Assembly: GCF_017315985.1 (NCBI RefSeq)
Contig: NZ_JAFLVR010000024.1
Location: 1-64,000 of the forward strand
Direction of reading: 5' to 3'
Length of the DNA stretch: 64,000 bases
From: Candidatus Enterococcus murrayae
Lineage (GTDB): Bacteria > Bacillota > Bacilli > Lactobacillales > Enterococcaceae
The notes beneath the pieces were generated by a model. That model was not told the DNA's origin. It saw nothing but the letters and a program-made list of their open reading frames with translations, and ran no database searches. This document shows, one piece after another, positions 31,730 through 42,585 of this stretch. Position numbers and translations under genes: made by a program. Each line of letters opens with the position of its first letter. Position 1 is the stretch's first letter.

Positions 31730-33919
31730 ATGAGCTTTAAAAGGCTAAAAAGAAAAATCCGAAAAAAGAATTTGACTCCGATGAACAATCGCAAAAAAGT
31801 AGGCGTTATTTTGTTTGCTACGAGTATTGGATTGTTCTTTTTATTTGCCGTTCGCATGATTTATGTAGTGGCGGGCGGTCATGTTGCAGGGACTTCGTTA
31901 AAAGCTAAGACTGAAGAACTTTATCATGGTGGTGAGGTTGTCAAAGCTAAGCGAGGTACAATCTATGATCGTAATGGAGAGGTCATTGCAGAAGATGCAA
32001 CTTCTTATTCAGTATATGCGATTCTTTCAGAAAGCTATGTTTCAGGAGAAGAAAAGCTTTATGCCCAAGAGAAAAATTTTGATGAATTAGCTTCTATCTT
32101 ACATAAGTATTTAGGCATTAAAGAAAAATCAGCATTAAAAACTCTGAAAAGCGGCGTAAATAGTGATGGAACAAGTAGGTATTATCAAGTTGAGTTTGGT
32201 AATAAAGGGAAAAACATTTCTGAAGAGACAAAACAAAATATCGAGGATGCGATGAAAAAGGCTAAAGTAAAAGGACTTTATTTCACAGATCATACTGATC
32301 GAATGTATCCTAATGGAAACTTTGCCTCTCATTTCATCGGATATGCCCAACCGGATAAGAAAGAAAATTTAATTGGGATGATGGGTGTCGAAGCGGCCTA
32401 CGATGATGTCCTAAAAGGGAAAGACGGTAAGATAGTCTATCAAAAAGATGAAAATCAACGTCCTATTCCGGGCAGCGTCGCTGAAGAAAAAAAGGCAGTA
32501 GATGGTGAAGATATCTATACTACCCTAGACGCAGGACTGCAAGGTTATTTGGAAACTTTAATGGATAAAGTCAATTCAGAAGCGAAGCCTACTGAAATGA
32601 CTGCAATGCTGATGCAGGCAAAGACAGGAGATATTCTCGCTATGTCTCAACGACCAACATTTAATCCTGAGACCAAAGAAGGTTTAGGCGAATCTGATGC
32701 ATGGCGGAATTTTCTAATAGAAGATAGCTATGAGCCAGGGTCGACAATGAAAGTTTTTACCACATCTGCAGCAGTCAATGAAGGTGTCTTTAATGAAAAT
32801 GAAAGCTATGTGTCAGGTAAAATTCAAGTAGCTGATGCAACTATCAATGACTGGGATTTAGGAAAAAAAGGAATTTTGACGATGCGTCAGGCATTATCTT
32901 GGTCTAGTAACGTAGGAATGGTTAAGCTAGAAGAACGATTGGGTGATCGATGGCCCGAATATGTAAAACGATTTGGTTTTGGTCAAAGTACTTATTCTGG
33001 CCTGCCAGGTGAATCTAAAGGAACATTGCCGACAAGTAATATTGTTGACCAAGCAATGAGTTCGTATGGACAAGCAATAGGGGTAACGAATTTTCAAATG
33101 ATGCGCGGTTTTACAGCCGTAGCAAATGATGGAAAAATGCTACAGCCTCATTATATCGAAAAAGTTTCTAATCCTAATACAGGTAAAGAAATCGTTACAA
33201 GACCAGAGGTAGTTGGCGAACCAATAACGGCTGAAACTGCTCAAAAAGTTCGTGAATATATGCGGGATACCGTTGAGAGTGAAAACTATGGCTCTGCTTA
33301 CGATCAATACAAAGTACCTGGATATCATATTTCTGCCAAAACAGGTACAGCACAAATTGCAGAGAATGGCAGATATTTAACAGGTGAAACAGCCTATATT
33401 TATTCAATTGCATTAATGGTTCCTTCAGAGGATCCTGAATACATTTTGTATTTAACATTGAAGCAACCTCAAGAAAATAAAGAGGGAATTATGGGTGAAA
33501 TTGCAAATCCGCTATTAAGTCGTGCTATGGACTTTCAAAATAATGAAACGGATTCTGCTGATGAAGAAAGTAACACTAAGGTTACTGTGGAAGACTACCG
33601 TAATCTTACCACTTCTAAAGCTGCGGCAGATGCTAATAAACGCGGAGTATCAGCGGTAGTAGTCGGGAACGGAGATAAGATTATAAAACAATCTGCGAAA
33701 CCAGGCGAGAAGGTTATGGCAAATGAACATTTGATATTGTTGACAGATGGTAAGAAAGAAATGCCGGATGTTCGCGGCTGGTCAAAGGCAGATATTTTAA
33801 AACTAGCAAATTTGCTAGATATTGATGTCAGCTTTAAAGGAGATGGCTATTGCACGAAGCAAAGTATTGCTCCTTATGTAGAAGTATCGAAAAAGAAATT
33901 GAAAATTACGTTAGGTTAG
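31730..33919 (+). CDS. pbpX: Division-specific class B penicillin-binding protein
   Basis: This 729-aa PBP2x-type transpeptidase carries out septal cross-linking. It has a cytoplasmic basic tail and membrane helix (about 24-48), a dimerisation domain (about 65-250), and a transpeptidase domain with the active-site STMK (S338, K341), SSN (S392-N394) and KTG (K537). Two C-terminal PASTA domains follow (about 595-729), as in streptococcal and enterococcal PBP2x. All catalytic residues are present; susceptibility to beta-lactams cannot be read from this. Confidence 0.95.
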   Translation: MSFKRLKRKIRKKNLTPMNNRKKVGVILFATSIGLFFLFAVRMIYVVAGGHVAGTSLKAKTEELYHGGEVVKAKRGTIYDRNGEVIAEDATSYSVYAILSESYVSGEEKLYAQEKNFDELASILHKYLGIKEKSALKTLKSGVNSDGTSRYYQVEFGNKGKNISEETKQNIEDAMKKAKVKGLYFTDHTDRMYPNGNFASHFIGYAQPDKKENLIGMMGVEAAYDDVLKGKDGKIVYQKDENQRPIPGSVAEEKKAVDGEDIYTTLDAGLQGYLETLMDKVNSEAKPTEMTAMLMQAKTGDILAMSQRPTFNPETKEGLGESDAWRNFLIEDSYEPGSTMKVFTTSAAVNEGVFNENESYVSGKIQVADATINDWDLGKKGILTMRQALSWSSNVGMVKLEERLGDRWPEYVKRFGFGQSTYSGLPGESKGTLPTSNIVDQAMSSYGQAIGVTNFQMMRGFTAVANDGKMLQPHYIEKVSNPNTGKEIVTRPEVVGEPITAETAQKVREYMRDTVESENYGSAYDQYKVPGYHISAKTGTAQIAENGRYLTGETAYIYSIALMVPSEDPEYILYLTLKQPQENKEGIMGEIANPLLSRAMDFQNNETDSADEESNTKVTVEDYRNLTTSKAAADANKRGVSAVVVGNGDKIIKQSAKPGEKVMANEHLILLTDGKKEMPDVRGWSKADILKLANLLDIDVSFKGDGYCTKQSIAPYVEVSKKKLKITLG

Positions 33920-33934
33920 ACTGGAGAGAAAAAA

Positions 33935-34897
33935 ATGCAACCGGCACAACTTTTTATCGCTTTTGCCAGTAGTTTCGCGATTACTGTTGCAGGCATGCCT
34001 TTTATAATCGGCTATTTTAGAATGAAGAAACAAGGACAAGAAATTCGTGATGAAGGTCCAAAATGGCATAATTCCAAAGCAGGAACTCCTACAATGGGAG
34101 GTTTAGGATTTTTAGCTGCTGCGGTGATCACTGCAATTTGGTTTAGTCTTTGGACACATCAAATGACGACTTCGCTATTCATTTTAGTGTTTGTATTATT
34201 ACTATATGGAATCATTGGGTTTTTAGATGATTTTATCAAATTATCAAAAAAACAAAACGAAGGTCTGACTTCGAAACAGAAATTTATTGCGCAAGTTGTT
34301 GTGGCTATTGTTTTTTATATCATCTATCGAATGGAAGGTTATCCAAACACCTTAAACTTCTTCGGCATTAATTTGCCGTTAAACATTGTGTATGGCCTAT
34401 TCGTGATTTTTTGGTTGGTCGGTTTTTCAAATGCGGTAAATTTGACTGATGGTATTGATGGGTTGGTATCAGGCTTAGGCACCATTTCTTTTGCAGCTTA
34501 TGGTATCATCGCATGGAAGCAGCAACAGTATGAAGTTCTAATCGTGTGCTTGGCTGTAATGGGCGGACTAGTTGGTTTCTTTCCCTATAATAAAAAGCCA
34601 GCGAAAATTTTCATGGGAGATGTCGGTTCTCTTGCTTTAGGCGGGCTGTTAGCAGCCGTTTCGATTGTATTACATCAAGAGTGGACTTTATTGTTAGTTG
34701 GCTTGGTTTACATTTTTGAAACAGCAAGCGTGATTATTCAAGTCACTTCCTTTAAAATGACAGGGAAACGTGTTTTTAAAATGTCACCATTGCATCACCA
34801 TTTTGAGATGTCAGGCTGGTCGGAATGGAAAGTGGATACGGTGTTTTGGGCAATTGGACTCATTGCATCCATCATTGTTTTATTGATCGTACTGTAG
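33935..34897 (+). CDS. mraY: Phospho-MurNAc-pentapeptide translocase MraY
   Basis: MraY (320 aa) transfers phospho-MurNAc-pentapeptide to undecaprenyl phosphate, making lipid I. It has about ten membrane helices. Signature segments are KAGTPTMGGLGF, FLDDFIKL (Asp pair), NAVNLTDGIDGL and the MSPLHHHFE loop after helix 9. Length is normal. It uses the lipid carrier that derives from the farnesyl diphosphate made by IspA. Confidence 0.97.
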   Translation: MQPAQLFIAFASSFAITVAGMPFIIGYFRMKKQGQEIRDEGPKWHNSKAGTPTMGGLGFLAAAVITAIWFSLWTHQMTTSLFILVFVLLLYGIIGFLDDFIKLSKKQNEGLTSKQKFIAQVVVAIVFYIIYRMEGYPNTLNFFGINLPLNIVYGLFVIFWLVGFSNAVNLTDGIDGLVSGLGTISFAAYGIIAWKQQQYEVLIVCLAVMGGLVGFFPYNKKPAKIFMGDVGSLALGGLLAAVSIVLHQEWTLLLVGLVYIFETASVIIQVTSFKMTGKRVFKMSPLHHHFEMSGWSEWKVDTVFWAIGLIASIIVLLIVL

Positions 34898-34911
34898 GAG
34901 ATGACTAGGAA

Positions 34912-36276
34912 ATGAAGCAAATTAAACAATATGAAAACGAAAAAGTATTAGTATTAGGATTAGCGAAGAGTGGATTTAGTGCGGCCAAGTTATTGAATGA
35001 CTTGGGCGCACTTGTTACGGTAAATGACGGAAAGCCCTTTGAAGAAAATCCAGAGGCTCAAGGATTATTGGAGCAAGGTGTACGTGTGATCACCGGACAT
35101 CATCCAATTGAACTATTAGATGAAGATTTTTCGTTAATGGTAAAAAACCCTGGTATCCCTTATGACAATCCTTTAGTAGCGAAAGCTGAAGAATTGAACA
35201 TCCCAATTTTGACCGAAGTGGAGTTGGCTTATCAAGTCGCAGAATGTCCAATCGTTGGTATCACTGGAACGAATGGTAAGACGACAACAACGACCATGAT
35301 CGGTCTATTGTTGAATCAAGAAAGAGCAACAGGTAAAGCACATTTGGCTGGTAACATTGGCTTCCCTGGTAGCGAAGTGGCTGCTAAAGCTACAGCAGAT
35401 GATGATATCGTTATGGAACTTTCAAGCTTTCAACTAATGGGCATTAGAGATTTCAAACCCCAGATTGCGGTTATTACAAACATTTATGAAGCACATCTAG
35501 ACTATCATAAGACTCGTGAAAATTATGTGGCGGCTAAATGGGCCATTCAAGAGAACATGACTGCTGATGATTATTTAGTCTTAAACTGGAATTCTAAAGA
35601 ATTGCAACAGATGAGTCAACGAACAAACGCACAGGTCGTTCCTTTTTCAACAAAGGAAAAGTTGGCTGACGGAGCTTATTTAGAAAAGGGCGTACTATAT
35701 TATAAGGAAGAAAAAATCATGGATGCTTCTGAACTAGGAGTGCCCGGAGCTCATAATATTGAGAATGCTTTAGCAGCGATTGTCGTGGCAAAATTGAAGG
35801 GTGTTACTAGTGAAGGAATACGGGCGGCATTAAGCAATTTTCACGGTGTTCCTCATCGAACGCAATATGTGGATACGATCAATGGACGGAAGTTTTACAA
35901 TGATTCAAAAGCTACCAATAGCTTAGCAACTGAAATGGCGTTAAGCGGCTTTGACAATGAGCGTTTGATTCTATTAGCCGGTGGATTAGATCGTGGGAAT
36001 GGGTTTGATGAATTGATTCCATCTCTTGAGGGTGTCAAGGCACTTATTCTATTTGGTGAAACAAAAGAGAAGCTTGCTGAAACAGCAAGACGAGCCGGCG
36101 TTCAAACGATCATTTTGACATCGAATGTTGAAACGGCTGTTCCATTGGCCTATGAACAAAGCGACATTGGCGATAGCATCTTATTGTCTCCCGCCAATGC
36201 AAGTTGGGATCAATATCCAAACTTTGAAATTCGCGGTGATAAATTTATGAATGCTGTGAAGCAATTAGAAAAGTAG
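34912..36276 (+). CDS. murD: UDP-MurNAc-L-Ala:D-Glu ligase MurD
   Basis: MurD (454 aa) adds D-glutamate to UDP-MurNAc-L-alanine with ATP. The N-terminal nucleotide-binding domain (about 10-100), the central ATPase domain with [12 protein letters not shown] near residue 120, the FQLMGI and [10 protein letters not shown] segments, and the C-terminal ligase domain with FYNDSKATN and LAGGLDRGN are all seen. The enzyme is cytoplasmic. Confidence 0.97.
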   Translation: MKQIKQYENEKVLVLGLAKSGFSAAKLLNDLGALVTVNDGKPFEENPEAQGLLEQGVRVITGHHPIELLDEDFSLMVKNPGIPYDNPLVAKAEELNIPILTEVELAYQVAECPIVGITGTNGKTTTTTMIGLLLNQERATGKAHLAGNIGFPGSEVAAKATADDDIVMELSSFQLMGIRDFKPQIAVITNIYEAHLDYHKTRENYVAAKWAIQENMTADDYLVLNWNSKELQQMSQRTNAQVVPFSTKEKLADGAYLEKGVLYYKEEKIMDASELGVPGAHNIENALAAIVVAKLKGVTSEGIRAALSNFHGVPHRTQYVDTINGRKFYNDSKATNSLATEMALSGFDNERLILLAGGLDRGNGFDELIPSLEGVKALILFGETKEKLAETARRAGVQTIILTSNVETAVPLAYEQSDIGDSILLSPANASWDQYPNFEIRGDKFMNAVKQLEK

Positions 36277-36285
36277 GGAAATGAA

Positions 36286-37377
36286 ATGAGAATACTTGTT
36301 ACAGGCGGTGGCACGGGCGGACATATTTATCCAGCCTTAGCATTCATCCGCTACGTCCAAAAAATCCAACCTGATTCTGAATTTCTATATGTTGGAACAC
36401 ATCGGGGATTGGAAAATAAAATCGTGCCTGAAACAGGCATCTCTTTTAAAACGATCAAAATTCAGGGATTCAAACGGAAACTTTCGCTGGATAATTTAAA
36501 AACAGTTCAACTCTTCATTGAGAGCATCAGACGCTCAAAGGAAATCTTGCGAGAGTTCCAACCTGATGTTGTAATTGGAACCGGGGGGTATGTCTCTGGA
36601 TCAGTGGTATATGCAGCAGCGAGGATGAAAATACCGACGATTGTTCATGAACAAAATAGCGTTCCAGGGATTACGAATAAGTTTTTAAGTCATTTTGCTG
36701 ATAAAATAGGTATCTGTTTTCCTGATGCGAAACAATATTTTCCAGAAGCTAAAACCGTTTTGGTAGGAAATCCACGAGCACAAGAGGTTGTGACTAGCGG
36801 TAAATCAGATGTTTTAGAGCAGTACGGTTTGTTGCCTGATGTTCCTACCGTTCTGATTTTTGGAGGCAGTCAAGGTGCGCTTAAAATAAATCAAGCAGTT
36901 ATTCAGGCGTTACCACAATTTTCTCAAAAAGAATATCAAGTGTTATATGCATCAGGTGATCGTTATTATAACGAGATATCAGAAAAATTTGATGTAGGAA
37001 AAATTAGTCGCAATCTTTCGCTTCAACCGTATATTAAAAATATGACAGATGTTATGGCTAATGTTGATTTATTGATTGGACGTGCTGGAGCAACGTCGAT
37101 TGCAGAATTCACTGCTTTAGGTTTGCCGGCTATTTTAATTCCGAGTCCTTATGTGACGAATGATCATCAAACCAAAAATGCTCAAAGCCTTGTGAACGCG
37201 GGTGCTGTCAGAATGATTGCAGATGCTGATTTGACGGGTGAAAATTTAGTGAATGCAGTAGATGAGATCATGAAAGATTCGGAAAAAAGAGAGATAATGG
37301 CGAAAGCATCACGTCAAGAAGGCATACCAGATGCAGCAGAGCGCCTGTGGCTGCTGGTCAACGAAATCGTCAAATAA
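36286..37377 (+). CDS. murG: UDP-GlcNAc:lipid I transferase MurG
   Basis: MurG (363 aa) converts lipid I to lipid II at the inner membrane face. It is a GT-B glycosyltransferase with the glycine-rich loop [13 protein letters not shown] at residues 7-19, GTGGYVSG and HEQNSVPG in the N-domain, and [10 protein letters not shown] plus [24 protein letters not shown] (UDP-GlcNAc binding) in the C-domain. Positions and length are normal. Confidence 0.97.
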   Translation: MRILVTGGGTGGHIYPALAFIRYVQKIQPDSEFLYVGTHRGLENKIVPETGISFKTIKIQGFKRKLSLDNLKTVQLFIESIRRSKEILREFQPDVVIGTGGYVSGSVVYAAARMKIPTIVHEQNSVPGITNKFLSHFADKIGICFPDAKQYFPEAKTVLVGNPRAQEVVTSGKSDVLEQYGLLPDVPTVLIFGGSQGALKINQAVIQALPQFSQKEYQVLYASGDRYYNEISEKFDVGKISRNLSLQPYIKNMTDVMANVDLLIGRAGATSIAEFTALGLPAILIPSPYVTNDHQTKNAQSLVNAGAVRMIADADLTGENLVNAVDEIMKDSEKREIMAKASRQEGIPDAAERLWLLVNEIVK

Positions 37378-37386
37378 TTTTAGGAG

Positions 37387-38487
37387 GTGAGGATCATTAG
37401 TCGTGAAGAGTTTCCAGAAGAAAATAAAGAACAAGAAGATAAGCCGAAGCAGGAAAATTTAACTCCTTGGCAATTGGCAAATATGGAGTATCTGAAACAA
37501 AAGGCTCTTGAAAATGGCGAACCTGAAATACCGTCTAATACTTCTGAACAATTGGTAGAGATATCAAACACTAGTGAACCTGCTGATGATAAAAATGAAG
37601 AGACGGATTTTGAGGATTTGCCAACTGCTGAAAATGGTGTGGAGAAAGATGAAGAAGAACCTGTCAAAGGACCAAAAAACGGCTCTTTTTTAGAGCGACT
37701 GCCAAATATTAAACATGAACGAAATCGACGTCTCGTAAGACGATCGTCGATTTTAATTGGATTATTTTCGATTCCCGCAATATTACTATTGTATTACATA
37801 TCACCCTTAGGTAAGTTAGGCGGAGTGAGTGTAAAAGGTAATGAAAAAATTTCGGCGGAGATAATAAAGAAAGAACTCAATTTTACTGTTGGGGATAATC
37901 TGTGGAGTCAATATTTCGATCGCAAAGATAATGTGAAAAATTTAAAGAGACAAGAGCTTCAAATTGAAAATGCCGAAGTCCATATTGATGGTTTCAATCA
38001 TTTCGAGGTTCAGGTTAAGGAATATCCGGAAGTTGCTTATTTGGAAAGTAATGGAAAATATTCTCCTGTGATATCAAACGGAAAGATCATTCCGATCGAA
38101 GTTGAGAAAAGTGATGGCGAGTTGCCTATTTTAGAAAACTTTACTGGCTCAAAAAGAATCTTAAAAGTTTTAGAAGGCTATAAAAAGTTAACCGAAGAAG
38201 TCAAACAGGGTATTTCTCAGATAAAATATGCCCCTACAAGTGAAAATAAAGAATTATTGGAAATTTTCATGAATGATGGGAATAAGGTTTTAATAAGCAT
38301 CAGGGATTTAGGAAGTAAAATGAAATATTATCCTCAGATCGCTAAGGAAATGAATGATAAGGAGATCAAAGGTGTAGTCGATATGGAAGCAGGAATATAC
38401 AGCTATCCTTATAATGAAAATTCGGCTACGGAGGATTCGACACAAGACTCAATAGATCAATCTGAAACGCCAGTTGGAAATGATTAA
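37387..38487 (+). CDS. divIB: Cell division protein DivIB/FtsQ
   Basis: DivIB has a long charged cytoplasmic N-terminus (about 1-118, rich in E, P and N), one membrane helix (about 122-140), a POTRA domain (about 145-215, GGVSVKGNEKIS) and a beta domain, then a short Gln/Ser tail. It forms the FtsL-DivIC-DivIB core of the divisome. The start is odd. AGGAGGTGA (37382-37390) overlaps the only nearby GTG (37387); spacing best fits the in-frame ATT at 37396 (or ATC at 37393). The next in-frame ATG is about 30 codons on. Confidence 0.9.
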   Translation: MRIISREEFPEENKEQEDKPKQENLTPWQLANMEYLKQKALENGEPEIPSNTSEQLVEISNTSEPADDKNEETDFEDLPTAENGVEKDEEEPVKGPKNGSFLERLPNIKHERNRRLVRRSSILIGLFSIPAILLLYYISPLGKLGGVSVKGNEKISAEIIKKELNFTVGDNLWSQYFDRKDNVKNLKRQELQIENAEVHIDGFNHFEVQVKEYPEVAYLESNGKYSPVISNGKIIPIEVEKSDGELPILENFTGSKRILKVLEGYKKLTEEVKQGISQIKYAPTSENKELLEIFMNDGNKVLISIRDLGSKMKYYPQIAKEMNDKEIKGVVDMEAGIYSYPYNENSATEDSTQDSIDQSETPVGND

Positions 38488-38652
38488 ATTTATTACAAGA
38501 AAATGTTGAATCTTCTTTTTCATTCTGGGCAAAATGTGTTAAAATTGAAGGCAGTGAATTACTTGCAAAAAATTATATTTCATGCTTAACAGTAACTTAA
38601 AATATAAAATCTGAATAAAGCATTTATTTGAAAATAGGAGGGAATCCCATTC

Positions 38653-39978
38653 ATGGCAAAAGCAGGAATGTATGTAGGCCTTGATATCGGGACAACATCG
38701 ATAAAAGTTGTTGTAGCCGAGTACATCGATAGCCAAATGAATATCATTGGTGTTGGAAACGCAAAATCAGAAGGAATCAATCGTGGGATTATCGTAGACA
38801 TCGATAAAACAGTACAGGCGATTCAACGAGCAGTAAAACAGGCCGAGGAAAAAGCTGGGATTCAGATTAAAAGTGTCAGCGTAGGACTGCCTGCCAACTT
38901 ATTAGAAGTTGAGCCTTGTCAGGGTATGATTGCTGTGAACAATGAATCAAAAGAGATTATGGATGATGATGTTCGTAATGTCGCTTCAGCAGCAATGGTT
39001 CGTTCGGTTCCTCCTGAAAGACAAATAGTTGCACTATTGCCTCAAGAATTTACCGTTGATGGTTTTGAAGGAATCAAAGATCCACGAGGAATGATTGGTG
39101 TTCGTCTTGAAATGTTCGGATTAGTATTTACAGGGCCTAAGACCATCATTCATAACATTACAAAATGTGTTGAAAAAGCGGGATTAACTGTTGCTGAAAC
39201 AGTAATCACTTCCTTAGCCTTAACTGAGTCTATCCTATCTGATGGCGAAAAAGATTTTGGTACGATCGTAATTGATATGGGTGGCGGGCAAACAACGACC
39301 TCAGTTATGCACGACAAGCAACTAAAATTCACTCACGTGGACCAAGAGGGCGGAGAGTTTGTTACTAAGGATATTTCGATTGTTCTAAATACGTCATTCA
39401 ACAATGCAGAGGCGTTAAAAATCAATTATGGAGATGCATACCCAAGCAGAACATCAGCGGATGAAGATTTTCCGGTTGATGTGATTGGAAAAACTGATCC
39501 AGTTAAAGTTGATGAACGCTATCTTGCTGAGATTATTGAAGCACGTTTAGAACAGATTTTCCGTAAAGCCAAAGAAGCACTAGATGAAATCGAAGCACTT
39601 GATTTACCAGGCGGTGTTGTACTGACCGGTGGTGCAGCAAGCTTGCCAGGTGTCGTTGACTTGGCTGAAGATATTTTTGGAACGACAGTAAAACTGCACG
39701 TCCCAAATCAAATGGGTTTGAGAAATCCAGTCTTTACAAATGTCATTAGTATCGTCAATTACTCAGCCGAATTAAGCGATGTTTATCATTTGGCAAAATC
39801 GGCTGTAACAGGGGAAAAGGTATCTTTATCTGCTTCACCACAACCAAATGCTGTTTCTACGGCACCTGTATATGACGATTACGAAGCAGCGAATGATTAC
39901 GAAGAAGAAACAAAACCAAAAAATGAAGAAAAAGTTACCGGGAAGATTAAAGACTTCTTCTCTAATATTTTTGACTAA
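38653..39978 (+). CDS. ftsA: Cell division protein FtsA
   Basis: FtsA (441 aa) is an actin-like ATPase that tethers FtsZ to the membrane. The phosphate loop VGLDIGTTSIKVVVAE (residues 8-23), the 1C domain (about 85-160), IDMGGGQTTTSV and VLTGGAASLPGV are visible. The C-terminal amphipathic helix KIKDFFSNIF provides membrane attachment. A 165-nt gap separates it from divIB and includes a TTAAAAT-type AT-rich stretch, which could hold an extra promoter. Confidence 0.97.
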   Translation: MAKAGMYVGLDIGTTSIKVVVAEYIDSQMNIIGVGNAKSEGINRGIIVDIDKTVQAIQRAVKQAEEKAGIQIKSVSVGLPANLLEVEPCQGMIAVNNESKEIMDDDVRNVASAAMVRSVPPERQIVALLPQEFTVDGFEGIKDPRGMIGVRLEMFGLVFTGPKTIIHNITKCVEKAGLTVAETVITSLALTESILSDGEKDFGTIVIDMGGGQTTTSVMHDKQLKFTHVDQEGGEFVTKDISIVLNTSFNNAEALKINYGDAYPSRTSADEDFPVDVIGKTDPVKVDERYLAEIIEARLEQIFRKAKEALDEIEALDLPGGVVLTGGAASLPGVVDLAEDIFGTTVKLHVPNQMGLRNPVFTNVISIVNYSAELSDVYHLAKSAVTGEKVSLSASPQPNAVSTAPVYDDYEAANDYEEETKPKNEEKVTGKIKDFFSNIFD

Positions 39979-39999
39979 TTTGTAGGAGGAATAGAAAAT

Positions 40000-41238
40000 A
40001 TGGAATTCTCAATAGATAACAATATTAACGAAGGTGCGGTTATTAAAGTTATCGGTGTTGGCGGCGGCGGTGGCAATGCTATCAACCGGATGATCGAGGA
40101 AAACGTCAAAGGCGTGGAATTCATTGCGTCAAACACTGATGTACAAGCTCTTAAAAATTCAAAAGCAGAAACAGTTATTCAATTAGGCCCTAAATACACA
40201 CGTGGTTTAGGTGCTGGGTCACAGCCTGAAGTTGGTCAAAAATCAGCAGAAGAAAGTGAACAAGCAATCCAAGATGCATTAGAAGGCGCGGATATGGTCT
40301 TCATTACTGCTGGTATGGGCGGCGGCACAGGTACAGGTGCTGCTCCGATCGTTGCAAAAATTGCTAAAGAACTTGGTGCCTTAACAGTCGGCGTTGTTAC
40401 CCGTCCGTTCAGCTTTGAAGGACCTAAACGTGGTCGCTTTGCGGCAGAAGGTATATCCTTATTAAAAGAAAATGTGGATACATTATTGATTATCTCAAAT
40501 AATCGTTTACTTGAAGTTGTCGACAAGAAAACTCCGATGCTTGAAGCCTTCCGTGAAGCAGATAATGTTTTACGTCAAGGGGTTCAAGGAATCTCAGACT
40601 TGATCACAGCTCCTGGATACGTGAACTTAGACTTTGCTGATGTGAAAACAGTGATGGCCAATCAAGGGACTGCCTTGATGGGTATCGGTGTTGCCAGCGG
40701 TGAAGATCGTGTAGTTGAAGCAACGAAAAAAGCGATCTCTTCTCCATTATTAGAAACATCTATTGATGGAGCGGAACAGGTGTTGTTAAATATCACAGGT
40801 GGTTTAGACATGACTTTATTCGAAGCACAAGATGCTTCTGATATTGTTGCAAGTGCAGCAACAGGCGATGTGAATATTATTTTAGGTACATCAATCAGCG
40901 AAGAATTAGGCGATGAAATTCGCGTTACAGTAATTGCGACTGGAATTGATCCAACAAAAAAGGAGCGTAAGGCTACTCGTAACACACAACGTGCTAGCCA
41001 AATCCAATCAGTTCCACAAAAACAAAACTTAGATATTGAGCCTGCAAGAAACAACGAAGGTCAATCTGCATTTGGTGAATGGGATATTCGAAAAGAAGAA
41101 AATATTCGACCAAAAGTTGAAGAAACGCAATTTGATAATATCGAAAAGAAAGAATTCGAGACATTCAATCGTGAAGAAGTAAAACCTGAAAAAGACGAAG
41201 AACTAGATACACCACCATTCTTTCGCCGTAGAAAATAA
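40000..41238 (+). CDS. ftsZ: Cell division protein FtsZ
   Basis: FtsZ (412 aa) is the tubulin-like GTPase that builds the Z ring. Visible are [14 protein letters not shown] (about 19-32), the tubulin signature [15 protein letters not shown] (about 106-120), the T7 loop [11 protein letters not shown], a variable Gln/Lys/Glu-rich linker (about 320-395), and the conserved C-terminal peptide [11 protein letters not shown] that binds FtsA and SepF. Length and features are normal. Confidence 0.98.
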   Translation: MEFSIDNNINEGAVIKVIGVGGGGGNAINRMIEENVKGVEFIASNTDVQALKNSKAETVIQLGPKYTRGLGAGSQPEVGQKSAEESEQAIQDALEGADMVFITAGMGGGTGTGAAPIVAKIAKELGALTVGVVTRPFSFEGPKRGRFAAEGISLLKENVDTLLIISNNRLLEVVDKKTPMLEAFREADNVLRQGVQGISDLITAPGYVNLDFADVKTVMANQGTALMGIGVASGEDRVVEATKKAISSPLLETSIDGAEQVLLNITGGLDMTLFEAQDASDIVASAATGDVNIILGTSISEELGDEIRVTVIATGIDPTKKERKATRNTQRASQIQSVPQKQNLDIEPARNNEGQSAFGEWDIRKEENIRPKVEETQFDNIEKKEFETFNREEVKPEKDEELDTPPFFRRRK

Positions 41239-41252
41239 AAGGGGGAGAGCAC

Positions 41253-41930
41253 ATGATCGCTGAAAACTTGCATAAAATCGAGCAAGAAATTCAGGAGTCG
41301 TGTGCTCTTGTTTCACGTAACCCACAGGAGATTACTATGGTTGCGGTGACCAAGAGTGTCGACTCCAATACAGCAAATGAACTCGTTGAATTAGGCGTTT
41401 CGGATTTAGCAGAAAATCGAGTAGACAAATTACTGGAGAAAAAGCAAAGTCTTTCACAGCATCAACATATTAAATGGCATCTTATTGGTAATTTACAGCG
41501 CCGCAAGGTAAAATTAATTATAAATGAAATTGACTACTTTCATGCATTAGATAGTTTGCGTTTGGCACAAGAAATTCAAAAACGTGCAGAACATCAAATA
41601 AATTGTTTCGTTGAAGTAAATATCTCTGGGGAGGAATCGAAGCATGGCATCAGTCCAGCAGAGCTTTATTCCTTTATCAAAGAATTGGAAGGTTTAGATA
41701 AAATACACGTGATTGGTTTGATGACGATGGCTCCTTATGAGGCAGGTCAGCAAGAAGCTCAAGCTATTTTTTCTACTCTGAAAAAACTTCAAGAAAGTGT
41801 GAAAGAACAAAACTTGCAGTATGCGCCATGTACAGAATTAAGCATGGGAATGAGCCAAGACTTCAAAACGGCAATTGAAGAAGGTGCCACATTTGTTCGC
41901 ATCGGAACGGCACTATTTAGGAAAGGTTAG
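41253..41930 (+). CDS. ylmE: PLP homeostasis protein YlmE (YggS family)
   Basis: The 225-aa protein belongs to the YggS/PROSC family, a single-domain alanine-racemase-like barrel that binds pyridoxal phosphate. The Schiff-base lysine is K34 in MVAVTKSV; the typical WHLIGNLQRRKV and LSMGMSQDFKTAIEEGATFVRIGTALF segments are present. No enzymatic activity is known; it helps control PLP and amino acid balance. It lies in the standard ftsZ-ylmE-sepF order. Confidence 0.95.
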   Translation: MIAENLHKIEQEIQESCALVSRNPQEITMVAVTKSVDSNTANELVELGVSDLAENRVDKLLEKKQSLSQHQHIKWHLIGNLQRRKVKLIINEIDYFHALDSLRLAQEIQKRAEHQINCFVEVNISGEESKHGISPAELYSFIKELEGLDKIHVIGLMTMAPYEAGQQEAQAIFSTLKKLQESVKEQNLQYAPCTELSMGMSQDFKTAIEEGATFVRIGTALFRKG

Positions 41931-41939
41931 GTAAAGTTA

Positions 41940-42572
41940 ATGGGAATTAGTCTTGCAAAGATCACTGATTTTTTTGGTTTAGCAGATGATGATATGTATG
42001 AAGAAAAAGCACCTGCCCCAAAGAAGCAGGTTAGCCGCCCACAAAGCGCGCCTAAAAAGGAACGCGTAACGGCACGTTCCACATATCAAAAACAAGAACG
42101 ACCAAAAGAAAGAACACAAAAGAAAGTACAAGAAAGAGTACAGCCAGCTGTTGAGATTCAAACTAATCGACGAGCTGAAGCTGTTATGAAAAAGGCAGAA
42201 AGCATGCCCAAGAAAAGCGAAAAAGTTGTTTCAATGCCAAACAATACTAGTAGGGCACAACGACTTGCACCAAGAATGGAAGAAAAAAAGAAAGACCGTA
42301 TTTCTGTGGTTGAACCAAAAGCCTACAACGAAGCTATGACAATTGCAAAACGTGTAGGGCAAGGTGAAGTGGTCTTGATTAACTTCCAATCTTTAGATGA
42401 GATGAAAGCGCGTCGCGTAGTGGATTTTTTAACTGGCGCAGTATTTATGATTGATGGTGATATCAAACGTGTTGGTAATGAAATGTTTTTATGCACACCA
42501 ACAAACGTTGAGATTGCGAATTCTACATTGAGTTCTATGGTTGATGAAGATATTTATGGATTAGGAATGTAA
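41940..42572 (+). CDS. sepF: Cell division protein SepF
   Basis: SepF (210 aa) has an N-terminal amphipathic membrane-targeting helix (MGISLAKITDFFGL), a basic Lys/Arg/Gln-rich linker (about 20-120) and a C-terminal SepF core (about 122-205, VVEPKAYNEAMTIAKRV, VLINFQSLDEMKARRVVDFLTGAV). It anchors FtsZ filaments at the membrane and can partly replace FtsA. The linker is longer than in Bacillus SepF (about 150 aa total). Confidence 0.95.
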   Translation: MGISLAKITDFFGLADDDMYEEKAPAPKKQVSRPQSAPKKERVTARSTYQKQERPKERTQKKVQERVQPAVEIQTNRRAEAVMKKAESMPKKSEKVVSMPNNTSRAQRLAPRMEEKKKDRISVVEPKAYNEAMTIAKRVGQGEVVLINFQSLDEMKARRVVDFLTGAVFMIDGDIKRVGNEMFLCTPTNVEIANSTLSSMVDEDIYGLGM

Positions 42573-42585
42573 AGGAGCCGCTTAG

